Assembly (NCBI GenBank): GCA_030427145.1
Contig: JAUHWT010000019.1
Coordinates: 1 to 64,000, forward strand
Reading direction: 5' to 3'
Length of the DNA stretch: 64,000 bases
Source of the DNA: Alphaproteobacteria bacterium
GTDB taxonomy: Bacteria > Pseudomonadota > Alphaproteobacteria > Rhodobacterales > Rhodobacteraceae
In this document: positions 42,554 to 51,680 of the stretch, in pieces
Layout of the letters: every line of letters starts with the position of its first letter
Numbering within the stretch: position 1 is the stretch's first letter
Program-made: the position numbers and the translations under genes
The notes under the pieces: model-generated
What the model saw: only the letters and a program-made list of their open reading frames with translations
Told to the model about the DNA's origin: nothing
Database searches by the model: none

Positions 42554-43489
42554 TCAGTTTCCCAGTCCCAGGCGCTTCATGCGGCGGTAGAGGGTGGCGC
42601 GGCCCACGCCCAGGGCGCGGGCGGCCTCCGAGACATTGCCGTTTGCCCGGGCCAGAGCCCGTATCACGGCGGCGCGTTCGCCCTTCTCGAAGCCGGACGG
42701 GCCGTCACCGCGGCCGAACAGGTCCGGGGCCGGGCGGGGTTTCAGGGCGCCGTCGGGCTCAAGCCCGAAGGCCCTGCGCGCGTCGCGGGTGGCGCCGACC
42801 ACGATGTCATCGGCATCCACGGCCAGAAGCGCACCGCCGCCCGCGCCGCCCTCTCCCGCCACGATGATGCGGGCTTTGGGCCAGGAGGCGCGGAAGAAAT
42901 CGGCCTCGATGGCCCGGGCGGTTTCCTCCACCATGGCCGTTGTCAGCCGGTTGTAGCTCTCGGTCTGGTCGGCGCGGGCCGAGGAGACGTCCAAAGCGGC
43001 CAGCAGGCGTCCGTCGGGGCCAAAAATGGGCGCGTCCATGCAACTCATGCCGATATTGCGGGCCAGGAAATGCTCATCGCGGTGGATGGTGACCTGGCGG
43101 CGCTCGGTTAGACAGGTGCCGATGCCATTGGTGCCCTCGGCGGCCTCGCTCCAGTCGGAGCCAGGGCAGAGCCCCCAGTCCTGGAATGTTTCCTCATCCG
43201 CTTCGGGACAGCGCTGGTCGAGGACAATGCCGTCCGCATCGGTCAGCAGAACCGCGCAGCCCGCGTTCCCCACCAGGCCAAACAGCCGGTCGAGGCGTGG
43301 CTCGGCCACCCGCATGAAGTGTTCCAGCCTTTCGCGACGCTCCTTCAGGCCGGCCGCGTCAAGCCGTTCGCCGGAGGTTCCGGTGGCGGGATCCAGCCCG
43401 TGGCGCTCCGCCGAACGCGACCAGGAGGCGGCAAGAGGAGAGCGCGCGGCCGCGGAGCGCGACTGCACCGTGCTCATCACCTTTTCCAC
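42554..43489 (-). CDS. GAF-domain Fis-type regulator (AcoR-like, no AAA+ domain)
   Basis: 311 residues. The N-terminal LAASWSRSAERHGLDPA and GAF region with EGTNGIGTCLTERRQVTIHRDEHF match AcoR-type activators of acetoin and alcohol metabolism. The C-terminus is a Fis-type helix-turn-helix (ANGNVSEAARALGVGRATLYRRMKRLGL). The central sigma-54-interacting AAA+ domain is missing; a short PAS-like segment replaces it. It is expected to sense an alcohol- or aldehyde-derived signal and control the adjacent dehydrogenase operon. Confidence 0.85.
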   Translation of the reverse strand: MEKVMSTVQSRSAAARSPLAASWSRSAERHGLDPATGTSGERLDAAGLKERRERLEHFMRVAEPRLDRLFGLVGNAGCAVLLTDADGIVLDQRCPEADEETFQDWGLCPGSDWSEAAEGTNGIGTCLTERRQVTIHRDEHFLARNIGMSCMDAPIFGPDGRLLAALDVSSARADQTESYNRLTTAMVEETARAIEADFFRASWPKARIIVAGEGGAGGGALLAVDADDIVVGATRDARRAFGLEPDGALKPRPAPDLFGRGDGPSGFEKGERAAVIRALARANGNVSEAARALGVGRATLYRRMKRLGLGN

Positions 43490-43809
43490 GTGACTGGTCC
43501 TGTTCCCGGAGATGTTCCGTCCCTCCTCCCGGGCGGAACAATACCCTCCCGCCGCGGGGCTGGCAATTTTTTAGCGTGCCGGACGTGGTGCGGAGGGCGG
43601 GAAGCCCGTTAACCTTTTTACGTTTACCAACCGCTCAAAAAGGCCTCTTTCCCGTCATTTTCATGTGACCTGGCAGGAACAGAAGGAGAAAATTGTGATG
43701 TGCGTTATTCATTCCCTAAATAAGCGGTGCTATGGCCCCCATATACCTGTTACGATACCGGAATGGTTGCGGAAATGTGTTCAGGGCATGTGTGTTTGGG
43801 TAATGTGGT
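43490..43809. promoter_or_regulatory. Leader and promoter region of the polysaccharide assembly operon
   Basis: 320 bp between the AcoR-like gene and the ATPase gene. It contains AT-rich stretches (TTAACCTTTTTACGTTTACC) and, at 43698, a short frame with an excellent ribosome site AGAAGGAG. That frame is listed separately. No sigma-54 box was seen. Confidence 0.4.
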
Positions 43810-43841
43810 ATGGGAATGTCGGGTACCTTGAAAATCTATGA
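43698..43841 (+). CDS. Possible 47-residue leader peptide
   Basis: Starts MCVIHSLNKRCYGPH, with AGAAGGAG 9 nt upstream of the ATG, and ends 32 bp inside the following ATPase frame. It is Cys/Trp-rich and not recognised. It may be a translated leader or a chance frame; the ribosome site is the only positive evidence. Confidence 0.3.
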   Translation: MCVIHSLNKRCYGPHIPVTIPEWLRKCVQGMCVWVMWYGNVGYLENL

Positions 43842-44661
43842 CGATCATTTTGGACTGACGGAACGGCCGTTTACGCTGCTGCCCGATCCCGATTTCCTCT
43901 ACTGGTCCGACAACCATACCCGCGCCTATGCCATGCTCGAATACGGCATGCTGACCCATGCGCCGCTCACGGTGATCACCGGAGAAATCGGGGCGGGCAA
44001 GACCACGCTTCTGCGTCATCTGCTGCGCTCCCTGCCCGAGGAGTTCACCGTAGGGCTGATTTCCAACGCCCAGGGCAACCGGGGCGAGCTTTTGCACTGG
44101 GTTTTGATGGCTTTGGGCGTGCCCACCTCCAGCAACGCATCCTATGTGGAGCTGTTCGCGCTCTTTCAGGACTTCCTGATCGAGGAATACGCTGCCGGAC
44201 GGCGGACCATGCTGATCTTTGATGAGGCGCAGAACCTGGCGGTGGAGACGCTGGAGGAGCTGCGCATGTTCTCCAACATCAACGCCGACAAGGATGAGCT
44301 TATCCAGATGGTTCTGGTGGGCCAGCCGGAGCTGCGCGATCTTATCGCCCAGCCACGCCTTGTGCAGTTCGCCCAGAGGATTGCCGCGGAATACCATCTG
44401 CCGGGCATGACCGCCGAACAGGTTCAGGACTACATCAACCACCGGCTCAGCGTGGCCGGGGCCGATCATGAAATTTTTACTCCCGCCGCCTGCGAATGTG
44501 TGTATCAGGCGTCGCGGGGGGTGCCGCGGCTCGTAAACCAGATTTGCGATTACGCGCTGGTATACGCGTTTACCGATGGTAAGGACATTGTGGATGCCGC
44601 CGTGATTGAGCAGGTCGCGACGGATCGACGCATGCATGGCAATCTGAAACTGGCGGTCTGA
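43810..44661 (+). CDS. ExeA-like AAA ATPase (exosortase/EPS-associated)
   Basis: 283 residues. Starts near YDDHFGLTERPFTLLPDPDFL, the characteristic opening of GspA/ExeA-like and XrtA-associated ATPases. Walker A GEIGAGKTT lies at 58-66, Walker B MLIFDEAQNL near 137, and arginine-rich RGVPRLVNQICDYAL near the end is the typical sensor-2 region. No membrane segment, so cytoplasmic or peripheral. Homologues sit beside chain-length determinant genes in exosortase loci. The start is uncertain: ATG 43810, ATG 43816 or TTG 43828. Confidence 0.85.
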   Translation: MGMSGTLKIYDDHFGLTERPFTLLPDPDFLYWSDNHTRAYAMLEYGMLTHAPLTVITGEIGAGKTTLLRHLLRSLPEEFTVGLISNAQGNRGELLHWVLMALGVPTSSNASYVELFALFQDFLIEEYAAGRRTMLIFDEAQNLAVETLEELRMFSNINADKDELIQMVLVGQPELRDLIAQPRLVQFAQRIAAEYHLPGMTAEQVQDYINHRLSVAGADHEIFTPAACECVYQASRGVPRLVNQICDYALVYAFTDGKDIVDAAVIEQVATDRRMHGNLKLAV

Positions 44662-44737
44662 GGCCGCTTTCGGAAACATATCGGGTGGCCCGGCGCGCGG
44701 TCACCGGCAGGAACGTTACGGATGGCAGAGTAAAACG

Positions 44738-46342
44738 ATGGGCAAGCTGGATCTGAAATTCTACTGGGCGATATTTTTGCGCCGGTCGCCGTATTTTATG
44801 CTGGTGGCAGCCCTTCTGACCGCGATCGGGCTGACGGTGGCGTTTATCCTGCCCCCGGTCTACATCTCGCGGGCCTCGATCCTGGTGGAGCCGCAGCAGA
44901 TTTCCGGCAATCTGGTGCAGTCCACCGTGGCCATCGATCCCTATCAGCAGATCCAGATCCTGCAGCGCCGGGTGATGACCCGCGCCAGCCTGTTCGATCT
45001 GGCGCAGAAAACCGGCATTGCCGCGGACAACCCGGAGGCCACCACCGAGGACATCATCCAGAACACCGCCCGGCGCATCGTGTTCTCGGGCGGCGAGCCC
45101 CAGGAGGTGACCCGCAACGGACCGGCTCCGGAAGCGATCATGATCGGTGTCTCCTTTGAGGCCGAGGATGCGGCCCTTGCGGCGCGCGGCGCCAATGAGG
45201 TCGTCAGCCTCATTCTGCAGGAAAACCTGCGCAGCCGTACCAGCAAGGCCGAGGAAACCGTGCGGTTCTTCGAGGCCGAGGTCGAGCGGCTGAGCGCCGA
45301 GCTTGAGGAAACCTCCGCGGCCATTTCCGCTTTCAAGACCGACAATGTGGAAAGCCTGCCCGACAGTCTCGAAACCCGTCGCCAGCAGCAGTCCCTTGAG
45401 CAGGAGCGGCTTCTGGCGCTGGAGCGTGAGGAAAGCGCGCTGCGCAACGAGCGGGCCACCACGGTCTGGGTGTTTGAGCGGACCGGCACCACCGGTAATC
45501 TCGTGACCCGCAGCCCGGAGGAAACGGAACTGGAGGCGCTGAAAAGCGAGCGCATCAAGCAGCTTGCAGTCTATGCGCCCACCAGTTCGCGCATCCGCAT
45601 TCTCGACACGCGCATTGCCGCCCTTGAGCGGCTTGTTGAGGAGCAGCGCGCCACGCGTGTGGTTGAGGGAGGCGGGGATCTTGCCGCCGGCCCCAGTTCC
45701 GAACTTGAGCTTGAACTGGCCCCGATCGACGCCCGTCTGGAATTCATCGCCCAGGAAAAGGCCCTGATCGAACAGACGCTGGTGGATCTGCAGAGCTCCA
45801 TTCAGCAGACCCCGTCCAACGAGATGACCCTTGAGCGTCTGGAGCGTGAGATGGCCGGTCTGCGCGCCCAGCATGACAGCGCCACCTCGGGCCTTGCCCA
45901 GGCCCAGGCCGGTCTGCGTATCGAGCTTGATGCCCAGGGCGAGCGGTTCACGGTGATCGAGAACCCGGTCGAGCCCACCGGTCCCGAAAGCCCCAACCGC
46001 AAGCTGATTGCCATGGCCGGCATGGCCGGAGGTATTGGCGCGGGCCTGGGTCTGATCGTGCTGATGGAACTTCTCAACCGCAGCATCCGCCGTCCGGTGG
46101 ACCTGACATCGACACTGGGCATCCAGCCCATCGCCACCATTCCCTATATCCGCACCGCGGCCGAGGCGCGGCTGCGCCGGGGGCTGATCGTGGGGTCGCT
46201 TTTGTTCGTGCTGGTGGTGATCCCGCTGGGACTGTTCCTGGTGAACACCTATTACATGCCGCTTGATCTTCTGGTGGACCAGATCCAGGAGATCGTCCGG
46301 CCCGGGTCGGCCCCGGAAATTGCGGAACCCGCGCAGCAGTAA
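44738..46342 (+). CDS. Polysaccharide chain-length determinant (Wzz/GNVR type)
   Basis: 534 residues with TM1 at about 18-40 and TM2 at about 488-508, and a long periplasmic coiled-coil between. It carries PPVYISRASILVEPQQI near TM1 and the conserved FTVIENPVEPTGPESPN segment before the second half. Family: PCP proteins associated with exosortase loci. It controls polymer length together with the kinase-like ATPase 40 bp downstream. Confidence 0.9.
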   Translation: MGKLDLKFYWAIFLRRSPYFMLVAALLTAIGLTVAFILPPVYISRASILVEPQQISGNLVQSTVAIDPYQQIQILQRRVMTRASLFDLAQKTGIAADNPEATTEDIIQNTARRIVFSGGEPQEVTRNGPAPEAIMIGVSFEAEDAALAARGANEVVSLILQENLRSRTSKAEETVRFFEAEVERLSAELEETSAAISAFKTDNVESLPDSLETRRQQQSLEQERLLALEREESALRNERATTVWVFERTGTTGNLVTRSPEETELEALKSERIKQLAVYAPTSSRIRILDTRIAALERLVEEQRATRVVEGGGDLAAGPSSELELELAPIDARLEFIAQEKALIEQTLVDLQSSIQQTPSNEMTLERLEREMAGLRAQHDSATSGLAQAQAGLRIELDAQGERFTVIENPVEPTGPESPNRKLIAMAGMAGGIGAGLGLIVLMELLNRSIRRPVDLTSTLGIQPIATIPYIRTAAEARLRRGLIVGSLLFVLVVIPLGLFLVNTYYMPLDLLVDQIQEIVRPGSAPEIAEPAQQ

Positions 46343-46383
46343 CCGGTACAGACCGGCACTGCCGGCCGTTTAAGGAAGAGAGT

Positions 46384-47226
46384 ATGGAACGCATTCAGGC
46401 AGCCATCCAGAAGGCCAAGGGAAAACGCGGCGACGCTCCGGCCCGTGCCGGACGCCGTCCCGTGGGCGTGTTTGAGGCCTCCAGCACGACGGCGCGCGCC
46501 ACCAACGACCAGCAGGAGGCCAATCCGGCCTGGGACGCGCTGCCGGAGTTCGAACCGGATCCAAAGCTGATGATGAAAAACCGCGTTATCACCTTTGCCG
46601 ATACCGACCCGAGCCACACGGCCTTTGACATGCTGCGCACCCGTATTCTGCGGACCATGCGCCAGAATGACTGGGTGTCCCTGGGCATCACCTCCCCCAC
46701 GGCGAGCTGCGGCAAGACCATGACCAGCCTGAACCTCGCGTTCAGCCTGGCGCATCAGCCGGATCTGCGCACGGTTCTGGTGGATCTCGACCTGCGCCGC
46801 CCCATGGTGGGCAAAACCCTTGGTATCGAGCGGCCCCAGTCCATGGCCAGCATGCTTCAGGGCACCCGTCCCATTGTTGAGAATTTTGTACGCCACGGCT
46901 CAAACCTGGCGATTGGCACCAATGCGGCACCGATTAAGAACTCCTCGGAGCTTCTGCTGAATGCGGCCACCACGGAAGGCGTTGCGCGGTTGCGTTCGGC
47001 CTTCCAGCCTGATGTAATTATCTATGACCTGCCGCCCATGATGATGAGTGATGACGCCATGGCGTTTTTGCCGCATATGGACTGCATGCTTCTGGTGGCG
47101 GGTGCGGAAAAAACCAGTCTTGATGAGGTTGATACCTGCGAACGGGAGCTTTCCGAGAACACCAATCTGCTTGGGGTTGTTCTTAACCAGTGCAGGTATA
47201 CTTCTGATTCGTACGGATACTACTGA
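46384..47226 (+). CDS. BY-kinase-like capsular/EPS ATPase (CpsD type)
   Basis: 280 residues, the cytoplasmic partner of the Wzz-like protein. The P-loop region is SPTASCGKT (residues 104-112), the Walker A' VLVDLDLRRP (131-140), and Walker B IIYDLPPMMMSDDA. The P-loop has Ser and Cys where the family normally has Gly. The tail SYGYY supplies a small tyrosine cluster at the extreme C-terminus, as in BY-kinases. It likely cycles phosphorylation to control polymer export. Activity should be regarded as uncertain. Confidence 0.88.
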   Translation: MERIQAAIQKAKGKRGDAPARAGRRPVGVFEASSTTARATNDQQEANPAWDALPEFEPDPKLMMKNRVITFADTDPSHTAFDMLRTRILRTMRQNDWVSLGITSPTASCGKTMTSLNLAFSLAHQPDLRTVLVDLDLRRPMVGKTLGIERPQSMASMLQGTRPIVENFVRHGSNLAIGTNAAPIKNSSELLLNAATTEGVARLRSAFQPDVIIYDLPPMMMSDDAMAFLPHMDCMLLVAGAEKTSLDEVDTCERELSENTNLLGVVLNQCRYTSDSYGYY

Positions 47227-47302
47227 TCCTGCCGGGAGGATGTTTTTGTGCGGCGGTCGTCCCGGACCGGCCGGCCCCTGATCATATGCAGGTGGTGAAA
47301 CA

Positions 47303-48856
47303 ATGCTTTATTCCGGACTGAGCGAGGCCCCGCTGTCCGAACGGGTTTTTGATGTATGTATTGCCGGAGGCGGACCTGCCGGTATTACCCTGGCGCGGCG
47401 GCTTGCATCCCAGGGCATGGATGTTCTTCTCATGGAGGGGGGCGGTCTGGAACTGACCGTGGACTCCCAGGACCTCTATGACGGTAAAAACATTGGTCTC
47501 GACTATTATGAGCCCTATACGGCGCGGCTCCGCTATCTGGGCGGGTCGTCCAACCACTGGGGCGGGCGCTGCCGGGAACTGGATGCGATGGATTTCCATT
47601 CCCGCCCCTATCATCCCCTGAGCGGCTGGCCGATTGAGAAGGCTGAACTCGACGCCTATGCCGAGGAGGCGGATGCCATTCTCGAGATCGGCCCGCGGTC
47701 CGCGGTTCCGGACACGACCGTGAAACTGGGTGGGGAGACGGTTGAGCGTCTGACCTACCGTCACAGCCCGGTGAAATTTCTCGACAAGTATCTCGATGAG
47801 CTGAAAGCGGCCCCGAACATCCATGTGGTCATCAACGCGAACCTCGTGGACCTGGAACTGAACGAGGGGCTCAAATCCGTTCGTCATGCGGTGTTCCGCT
47901 CCCACGATCCCGGGGAGCGGGAATATCGGATTTCGGCCCAGGCCTTCTGTCTGTGTATGGGCGGGCTGGAAAATCCCCGTTTCATGCTCAACGCCAACCG
48001 CCAGGTGCCGGCGGGGATCGGGAATGAAAATGACCTTGTCGGGCGCTATTTCATGGAGCATCCGCATTTCGTCATTGGGGACATCCTGTTTGAGGATACG
48101 GTGCCCGAGACGGAAAACTATTCCATGCCGATGGATTTCCAGGACGACCGGGAAATGCTCAATTTCTCCGTGCGCGTGGTGACCGAAAAGCTGCATCTTC
48201 TGCGGGAGGTCAGCCGTACGGCCCTGTGTGCCACTTCTTTTGGCGAGCGACTGGCCCGGGCCGTGCTGGGGCGCAATATCGACTGCGACGTGGGCGGCAC
48301 GGATGAGTATTTCGATGCGCGCGCCTTTCTGGCGGACAATCCGGTCGGTCACGTGCAGGTCAATACCGAACAGTTCCTCAATCCCGACAGCCGGGTGACG
48401 CTGCTCGATGAGACCGATGCTCTGGGCATGCGGCGCATTGCGGTGGACTGGCAGCTTGCCGATGAGGATTTCCATACCATGCGTGTGGCCGGGGAATGGA
48501 TCGGCCAGCGTGTTGCCGCCGAGGGGCTTGGCCGCGTGCGCCTGCGCGACTGGCTTCTGAACCGGGACATTGCGCCGCCGGGCGCGGATGAGGAAATGCC
48601 TGGCGGGCATCACCACATGTGCACCACCCGCATGAGCGACGATCCCAAACAGGGGGTGGTTGACCGCAACTGTCAGGTGCATGGGGTCGAAAACCTCTTT
48701 ATCGGTGGCTCGAGCGTGTTTGCCACCGCCGGGCATGCCAACCCGACCTATTCCATCGTGCAGCTTGCGCTGCGCCTGGGAGATCATCTGGGAGAGGCGC
48801 TGCAGCAGCAGTCCATGAATGTGGGACGCGGGCTGTCTCCGGCGGGACGGACATGA
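47303..48856 (+). CDS. GMC-family FAD-dependent oxidoreductase 1
   Basis: 517 residues. N-terminal FAD fold VCIAGGGPAGITLARRL (GxGxxG at 22-27), then YLGGSSNHWGGRCRELD (the GGSSxxxx FAD loop), and a C-terminal GMC part with HHHMCTTRMSDDP and SVFATAGHANPTYSI, where the last His and Asn are the expected catalytic pair. There is no signal peptide. Family members oxidise sugar or alcohol hydroxyls. It sits 77 bp after the BY-kinase gene and may oxidise a sugar of the polymer or its precursor. Confidence 0.88.
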   Translation: MLYSGLSEAPLSERVFDVCIAGGGPAGITLARRLASQGMDVLLMEGGGLELTVDSQDLYDGKNIGLDYYEPYTARLRYLGGSSNHWGGRCRELDAMDFHSRPYHPLSGWPIEKAELDAYAEEADAILEIGPRSAVPDTTVKLGGETVERLTYRHSPVKFLDKYLDELKAAPNIHVVINANLVDLELNEGLKSVRHAVFRSHDPGEREYRISAQAFCLCMGGLENPRFMLNANRQVPAGIGNENDLVGRYFMEHPHFVIGDILFEDTVPETENYSMPMDFQDDREMLNFSVRVVTEKLHLLREVSRTALCATSFGERLARAVLGRNIDCDVGGTDEYFDARAFLADNPVGHVQVNTEQFLNPDSRVTLLDETDALGMRRIAVDWQLADEDFHTMRVAGEWIGQRVAAEGLGRVRLRDWLLNRDIAPPGADEEMPGGHHHMCTTRMSDDPKQGVVDRNCQVHGVENLFIGGSSVFATAGHANPTYSIVQLALRLGDHLGEALQQQSMNVGRGLSPAGRT

Positions 48857-48920
48857 GCCCAGGGCTGCATGGACCGCGGAAATTTGTTTGCACATTTATA
48901 TGCGAAAGGTGGATTACATC

Positions 48921-49088
48921 ATGAAAACACGACGCGGATTTTTCCGGTTGCTGCTCTCCGGGCTGCTGGCATCCCGGTTTGCTCCGGCGGCCTGGGCCTC
49001 ACCGGTTCCGGAAAAGGGTTTTCACATGGTCAATGGCTGGATTTTGACCGACAGCGATGTTGAGGTGCTGAGCCGTTACGAAAGCTGA
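48921..49088 (+). CDS. 55-residue Tat-signal micro-protein
   Basis: Starts MKTRRGFFRLLL with the twin-arginine motif TRRGFF, then a hydrophobic run and an AWASP cleavage region, leaving about 30 mature residues (HMVNGWILTDSDVEVLSRYES). AAGGTGG 9 nt upstream supports the start. It lies between two paralogous GMC genes on the same strand. It resembles the small Tat-carrying partner subunits of membrane sugar dehydrogenases in position and size, but is shorter than those. Confidence 0.65.
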   Translation: MKTRRGFFRLLLSGLLASRFAPAAWASPVPEKGFHMVNGWILTDSDVEVLSRYES

Positions 49089-49207
49089 GGTTCAATGCCG
49101 TGCCGGGGGGCGCGGCGCCGGTGGACCGGAAAATGACCCGGTCCGCATTCCGTAGCGGATGGTGATGTTCCGGACGGGAGTTTCTTTTCTGTTGGGGTGA
49201 TCCTTTA

Positions 49208-50770
49208 ATGATTGTCGATGCGGGTGTCGTTGACCGGACGCTGTTCAGCCGGGTCTTCGATGTATGTGTGGTGGGTGCGGGACCGGCGGGGATAACGCTG
49301 GCCGAGAGCCTTGCGGCTCAAAATCTTGACGTGGCGCTGATGGAGGCCGGGGATCTGGAGTTTACCTCCGAATCCCAGGAGCTCTATGAGGGCGATATTG
49401 TTGGGATGGACTATTTCGATCTGGATGTGCCGCGTCTGCGCTTTTTTGGCGGGACCTCCAACCACTGGGACGGGCGCAGCCGGAGCCTTGATCCCCATGA
49501 TTTCCGTCCGCACCCCTGGCACGCCCTGAGTGGCTGGCCGGTTACGGCGGCGGAACTGGACCCGTGGCGGGCGAAGACGGATGAGATCCTGGATCTGCCA
49601 CCCCGGGACGTGTTTCCCGATGAAATCGTCGAAGGGGCCGAGGATGATCTGCGCTCCATCCGGTTTCGGCGCAGCCCGCCCACCCGGTTTAACACCAAAT
49701 ACCGGGACGGAATGGCGGCCTCCGGGCGCATTACCCTGGTGGTCAATGCCAACCTGGTGGATCTGCGGCTCAATGAGGCCCTGACCACGGTGGAAACTGC
49801 GGTTTTCCGCTCCTACGATCCGGATGACACCGGATTTACCGTCCGGGCCCGGGCTTTCTGCCTGTGCATGGGGGGGCTGGAAAATCCCCGCTTTCTGCTC
49901 AATGCCCGCAGTCAGATGCCTGCCGGTATCGGCAACGCCCATGACCAGGTGGGCCGGTATTTCTCCGAGCATCCCACCTACCGGATCGGGGAGGTGCTCT
50001 TTGAGAACGGGGCTCCGAAATCCCGGGGATATGCCCCGACACCGGAGATGATGGACCGGCTGGAGGTGCTCAACTCCAACATCCTGCTGCTCAGTGAGGG
50101 GCTGGATCCCGGGACCGAGGCCCTGCGCAGCCTGGCCTGTTCCGCGGATTTCATGGAGGAACTGGCACGCAAGGTTCTGGGCCGGGGTTTCGACTGCGGG
50201 GTCGGCGGTCTTTCGGCGTATTTTGAGGTGCGCCGGTCGGAGGCCTGGCATCATGGCGGTCTTGGGATCATCATTGAACAGGCGCTCAACCCCGACAGCC
50301 GCGTGCTGCTTTCCGACCGCAGGGACAGGTTTGGACATCAGCGGATTGCGCTCGACTGGCGTCTTGCGCCGCTTGACATCCACACCATGCGTGAAACCGC
50401 CGTGGTCATGGGGCAGTATCTGGCCTCGGAGGGTATCGGACGGCTGCAGGTCGCTGACTGGCTGCTGGCGGAGCCCGCGCGGGTGCCGGGCCTGTGGGAT
50501 GAGGGTCACGAGGTGGCGCTGAGCCATCACATGTGCACCACCCGCATGAGCGACAGTCCGAAAGAGGGCGTGGTGGACCGCAACTGCCGGGTACACGGCA
50601 TGGAAAACCTCTATATTGGCGGCTCGAGCGTGTTCGCGACCGGTGGACATGCCAACCCGACCTGGACCATCGTGATTCTGGCGCTGCGTCTTGGGGATCA
50701 TCTTGGGCGAAACCTTTCGGAACACGCCCTGAAGGTTGATGATCCGGCGGAACGGCTGGAGCCGGCATGA
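49208..50770 (+). CDS. GMC-family FAD-dependent oxidoreductase 2
   Basis: 520 residues, full-length paralogue of the enzyme at 47303. FAD fold VCVVGAGPAGITLAESL, FFGGTSNHWDGRSRSLD, and C-terminal HHMCTTRMSDSPKEGVVDRN plus GGHANPTWTI with the catalytic His/Asn. The first GMC has GGRCREL where this one has DGRSRSL, so the substrate sites differ. No signal peptide. Both GMC enzymes may act with the Tat micro-protein between them. Confidence 0.88.
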   Translation: MIVDAGVVDRTLFSRVFDVCVVGAGPAGITLAESLAAQNLDVALMEAGDLEFTSESQELYEGDIVGMDYFDLDVPRLRFFGGTSNHWDGRSRSLDPHDFRPHPWHALSGWPVTAAELDPWRAKTDEILDLPPRDVFPDEIVEGAEDDLRSIRFRRSPPTRFNTKYRDGMAASGRITLVVNANLVDLRLNEALTTVETAVFRSYDPDDTGFTVRARAFCLCMGGLENPRFLLNARSQMPAGIGNAHDQVGRYFSEHPTYRIGEVLFENGAPKSRGYAPTPEMMDRLEVLNSNILLLSEGLDPGTEALRSLACSADFMEELARKVLGRGFDCGVGGLSAYFEVRRSEAWHHGGLGIIIEQALNPDSRVLLSDRRDRFGHQRIALDWRLAPLDIHTMRETAVVMGQYLASEGIGRLQVADWLLAEPARVPGLWDEGHEVALSHHMCTTRMSDSPKEGVVDRNCRVHGMENLYIGGSSVFATGGHANPTWTIVILALRLGDHLGRNLSEHALKVDDPAERLEPA

Positions 50771-50872
50771 ATGTCCCGGCCCCGTTCGGGGGCCGGTGAA
50801 TACCACGGCCTTCCCCTGGCGGAAGGTCCTCACGCCCCTGGGCATCGGAAATGACGGAGACGGGACCGGAAC

Positions 50873-51592
50873 ATGATCATCTCACACGAACACCGGTTTG
50901 TTTTCGTGCATATCCACAAAACCGCGGGTGAGGCGGTGACCCTCGCCCTCCTGCCCCGCATGGGGCGGGGCCTGGCGCTTGGCGGCACCACCTGGGGCAA
51001 CGTCAAAAACCTCTGGTACAGCCGGGCCAAAGGCGTCTCCAAGCACAGTGACGCGGCGGAGATCCGGGCGTTTACGGGTCCGGAGACCTGGGAGAGGTAT
51101 TTCACCTTTGCCTTTGTCCGGCATCCCTTTGACCGGGCCCTGTCGTTCTACAGCTATCTGGGCCAGATGTCGGACCGGCGCGAGGGCCCGGGCGTGCGGA
51201 ATTTTCTCTACGGCATGCCGTTTTTCAACCGGGGCGATCCGCGCGGCTGGCCTGGGGTGCAGGCGTACCGGGAGGCGGAGGATTTTTCCGCCTTTATCCG
51301 CCATCCGAAATTTGTGGCCGACCCTGGATCCAATGCCCAGGCGGATATCCTCTGCGACGGGGAGGGGCGGATACTGGTGGACTTTGTGGGCCATTTCGAG
51401 CGGCTGAACGATGATTTTGCGGAAGTCGCCAGACGCATTGGCATGCCTGACCTGAAACTGCCCATGCACAATGCCTCCGTGCGCTCCCGGGCCCGGACCA
51501 TGGCGGCGGCGGATCAGGAGCTTTTGCGGGAGTTTTATGCCCGGGATTTCGAGGCTTTTGGCTTTGATACGGCCGGATGGGAATTGCCCTGA
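50873..51592 (+). CDS. Sulfotransferase family protein 1
   Basis: 239 residues. The N-terminal FVFVHIHKTAGEAVTLALLP is the 5'-phosphosulfate-binding loop of family 2-type sulfotransferases, and FAFVRHPFDRALSFYSYLG is the 3'-phosphate motif. It would transfer sulfate from PAPS to a carbohydrate hydroxyl in the cytoplasm. Same strand as the GMC genes, 100 bp downstream. Confidence 0.85.
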   Translation: MIISHEHRFVFVHIHKTAGEAVTLALLPRMGRGLALGGTTWGNVKNLWYSRAKGVSKHSDAAEIRAFTGPETWERYFTFAFVRHPFDRALSFYSYLGQMSDRREGPGVRNFLYGMPFFNRGDPRGWPGVQAYREAEDFSAFIRHPKFVADPGSNAQADILCDGEGRILVDFVGHFERLNDDFAEVARRIGMPDLKLPMHNASVRSRARTMAAADQELLREFYARDFEAFGFDTAGWELP

Positions 51593-51680
51593 GCGGACCG
51601 TTGTGGTCTGAATTGCCCAAGGCGCCGGGGCGGAAAATCAGCTCCGGCGCCTGAGTGTGGACAAGCTGGATGCCCCGAAC

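Noticed and set aside
47282-48895. 537-residue antisense frame over GMC oxidoreductase 1
   Set aside because: No domain content; the sense frame carries both FAD and catalytic motifs.
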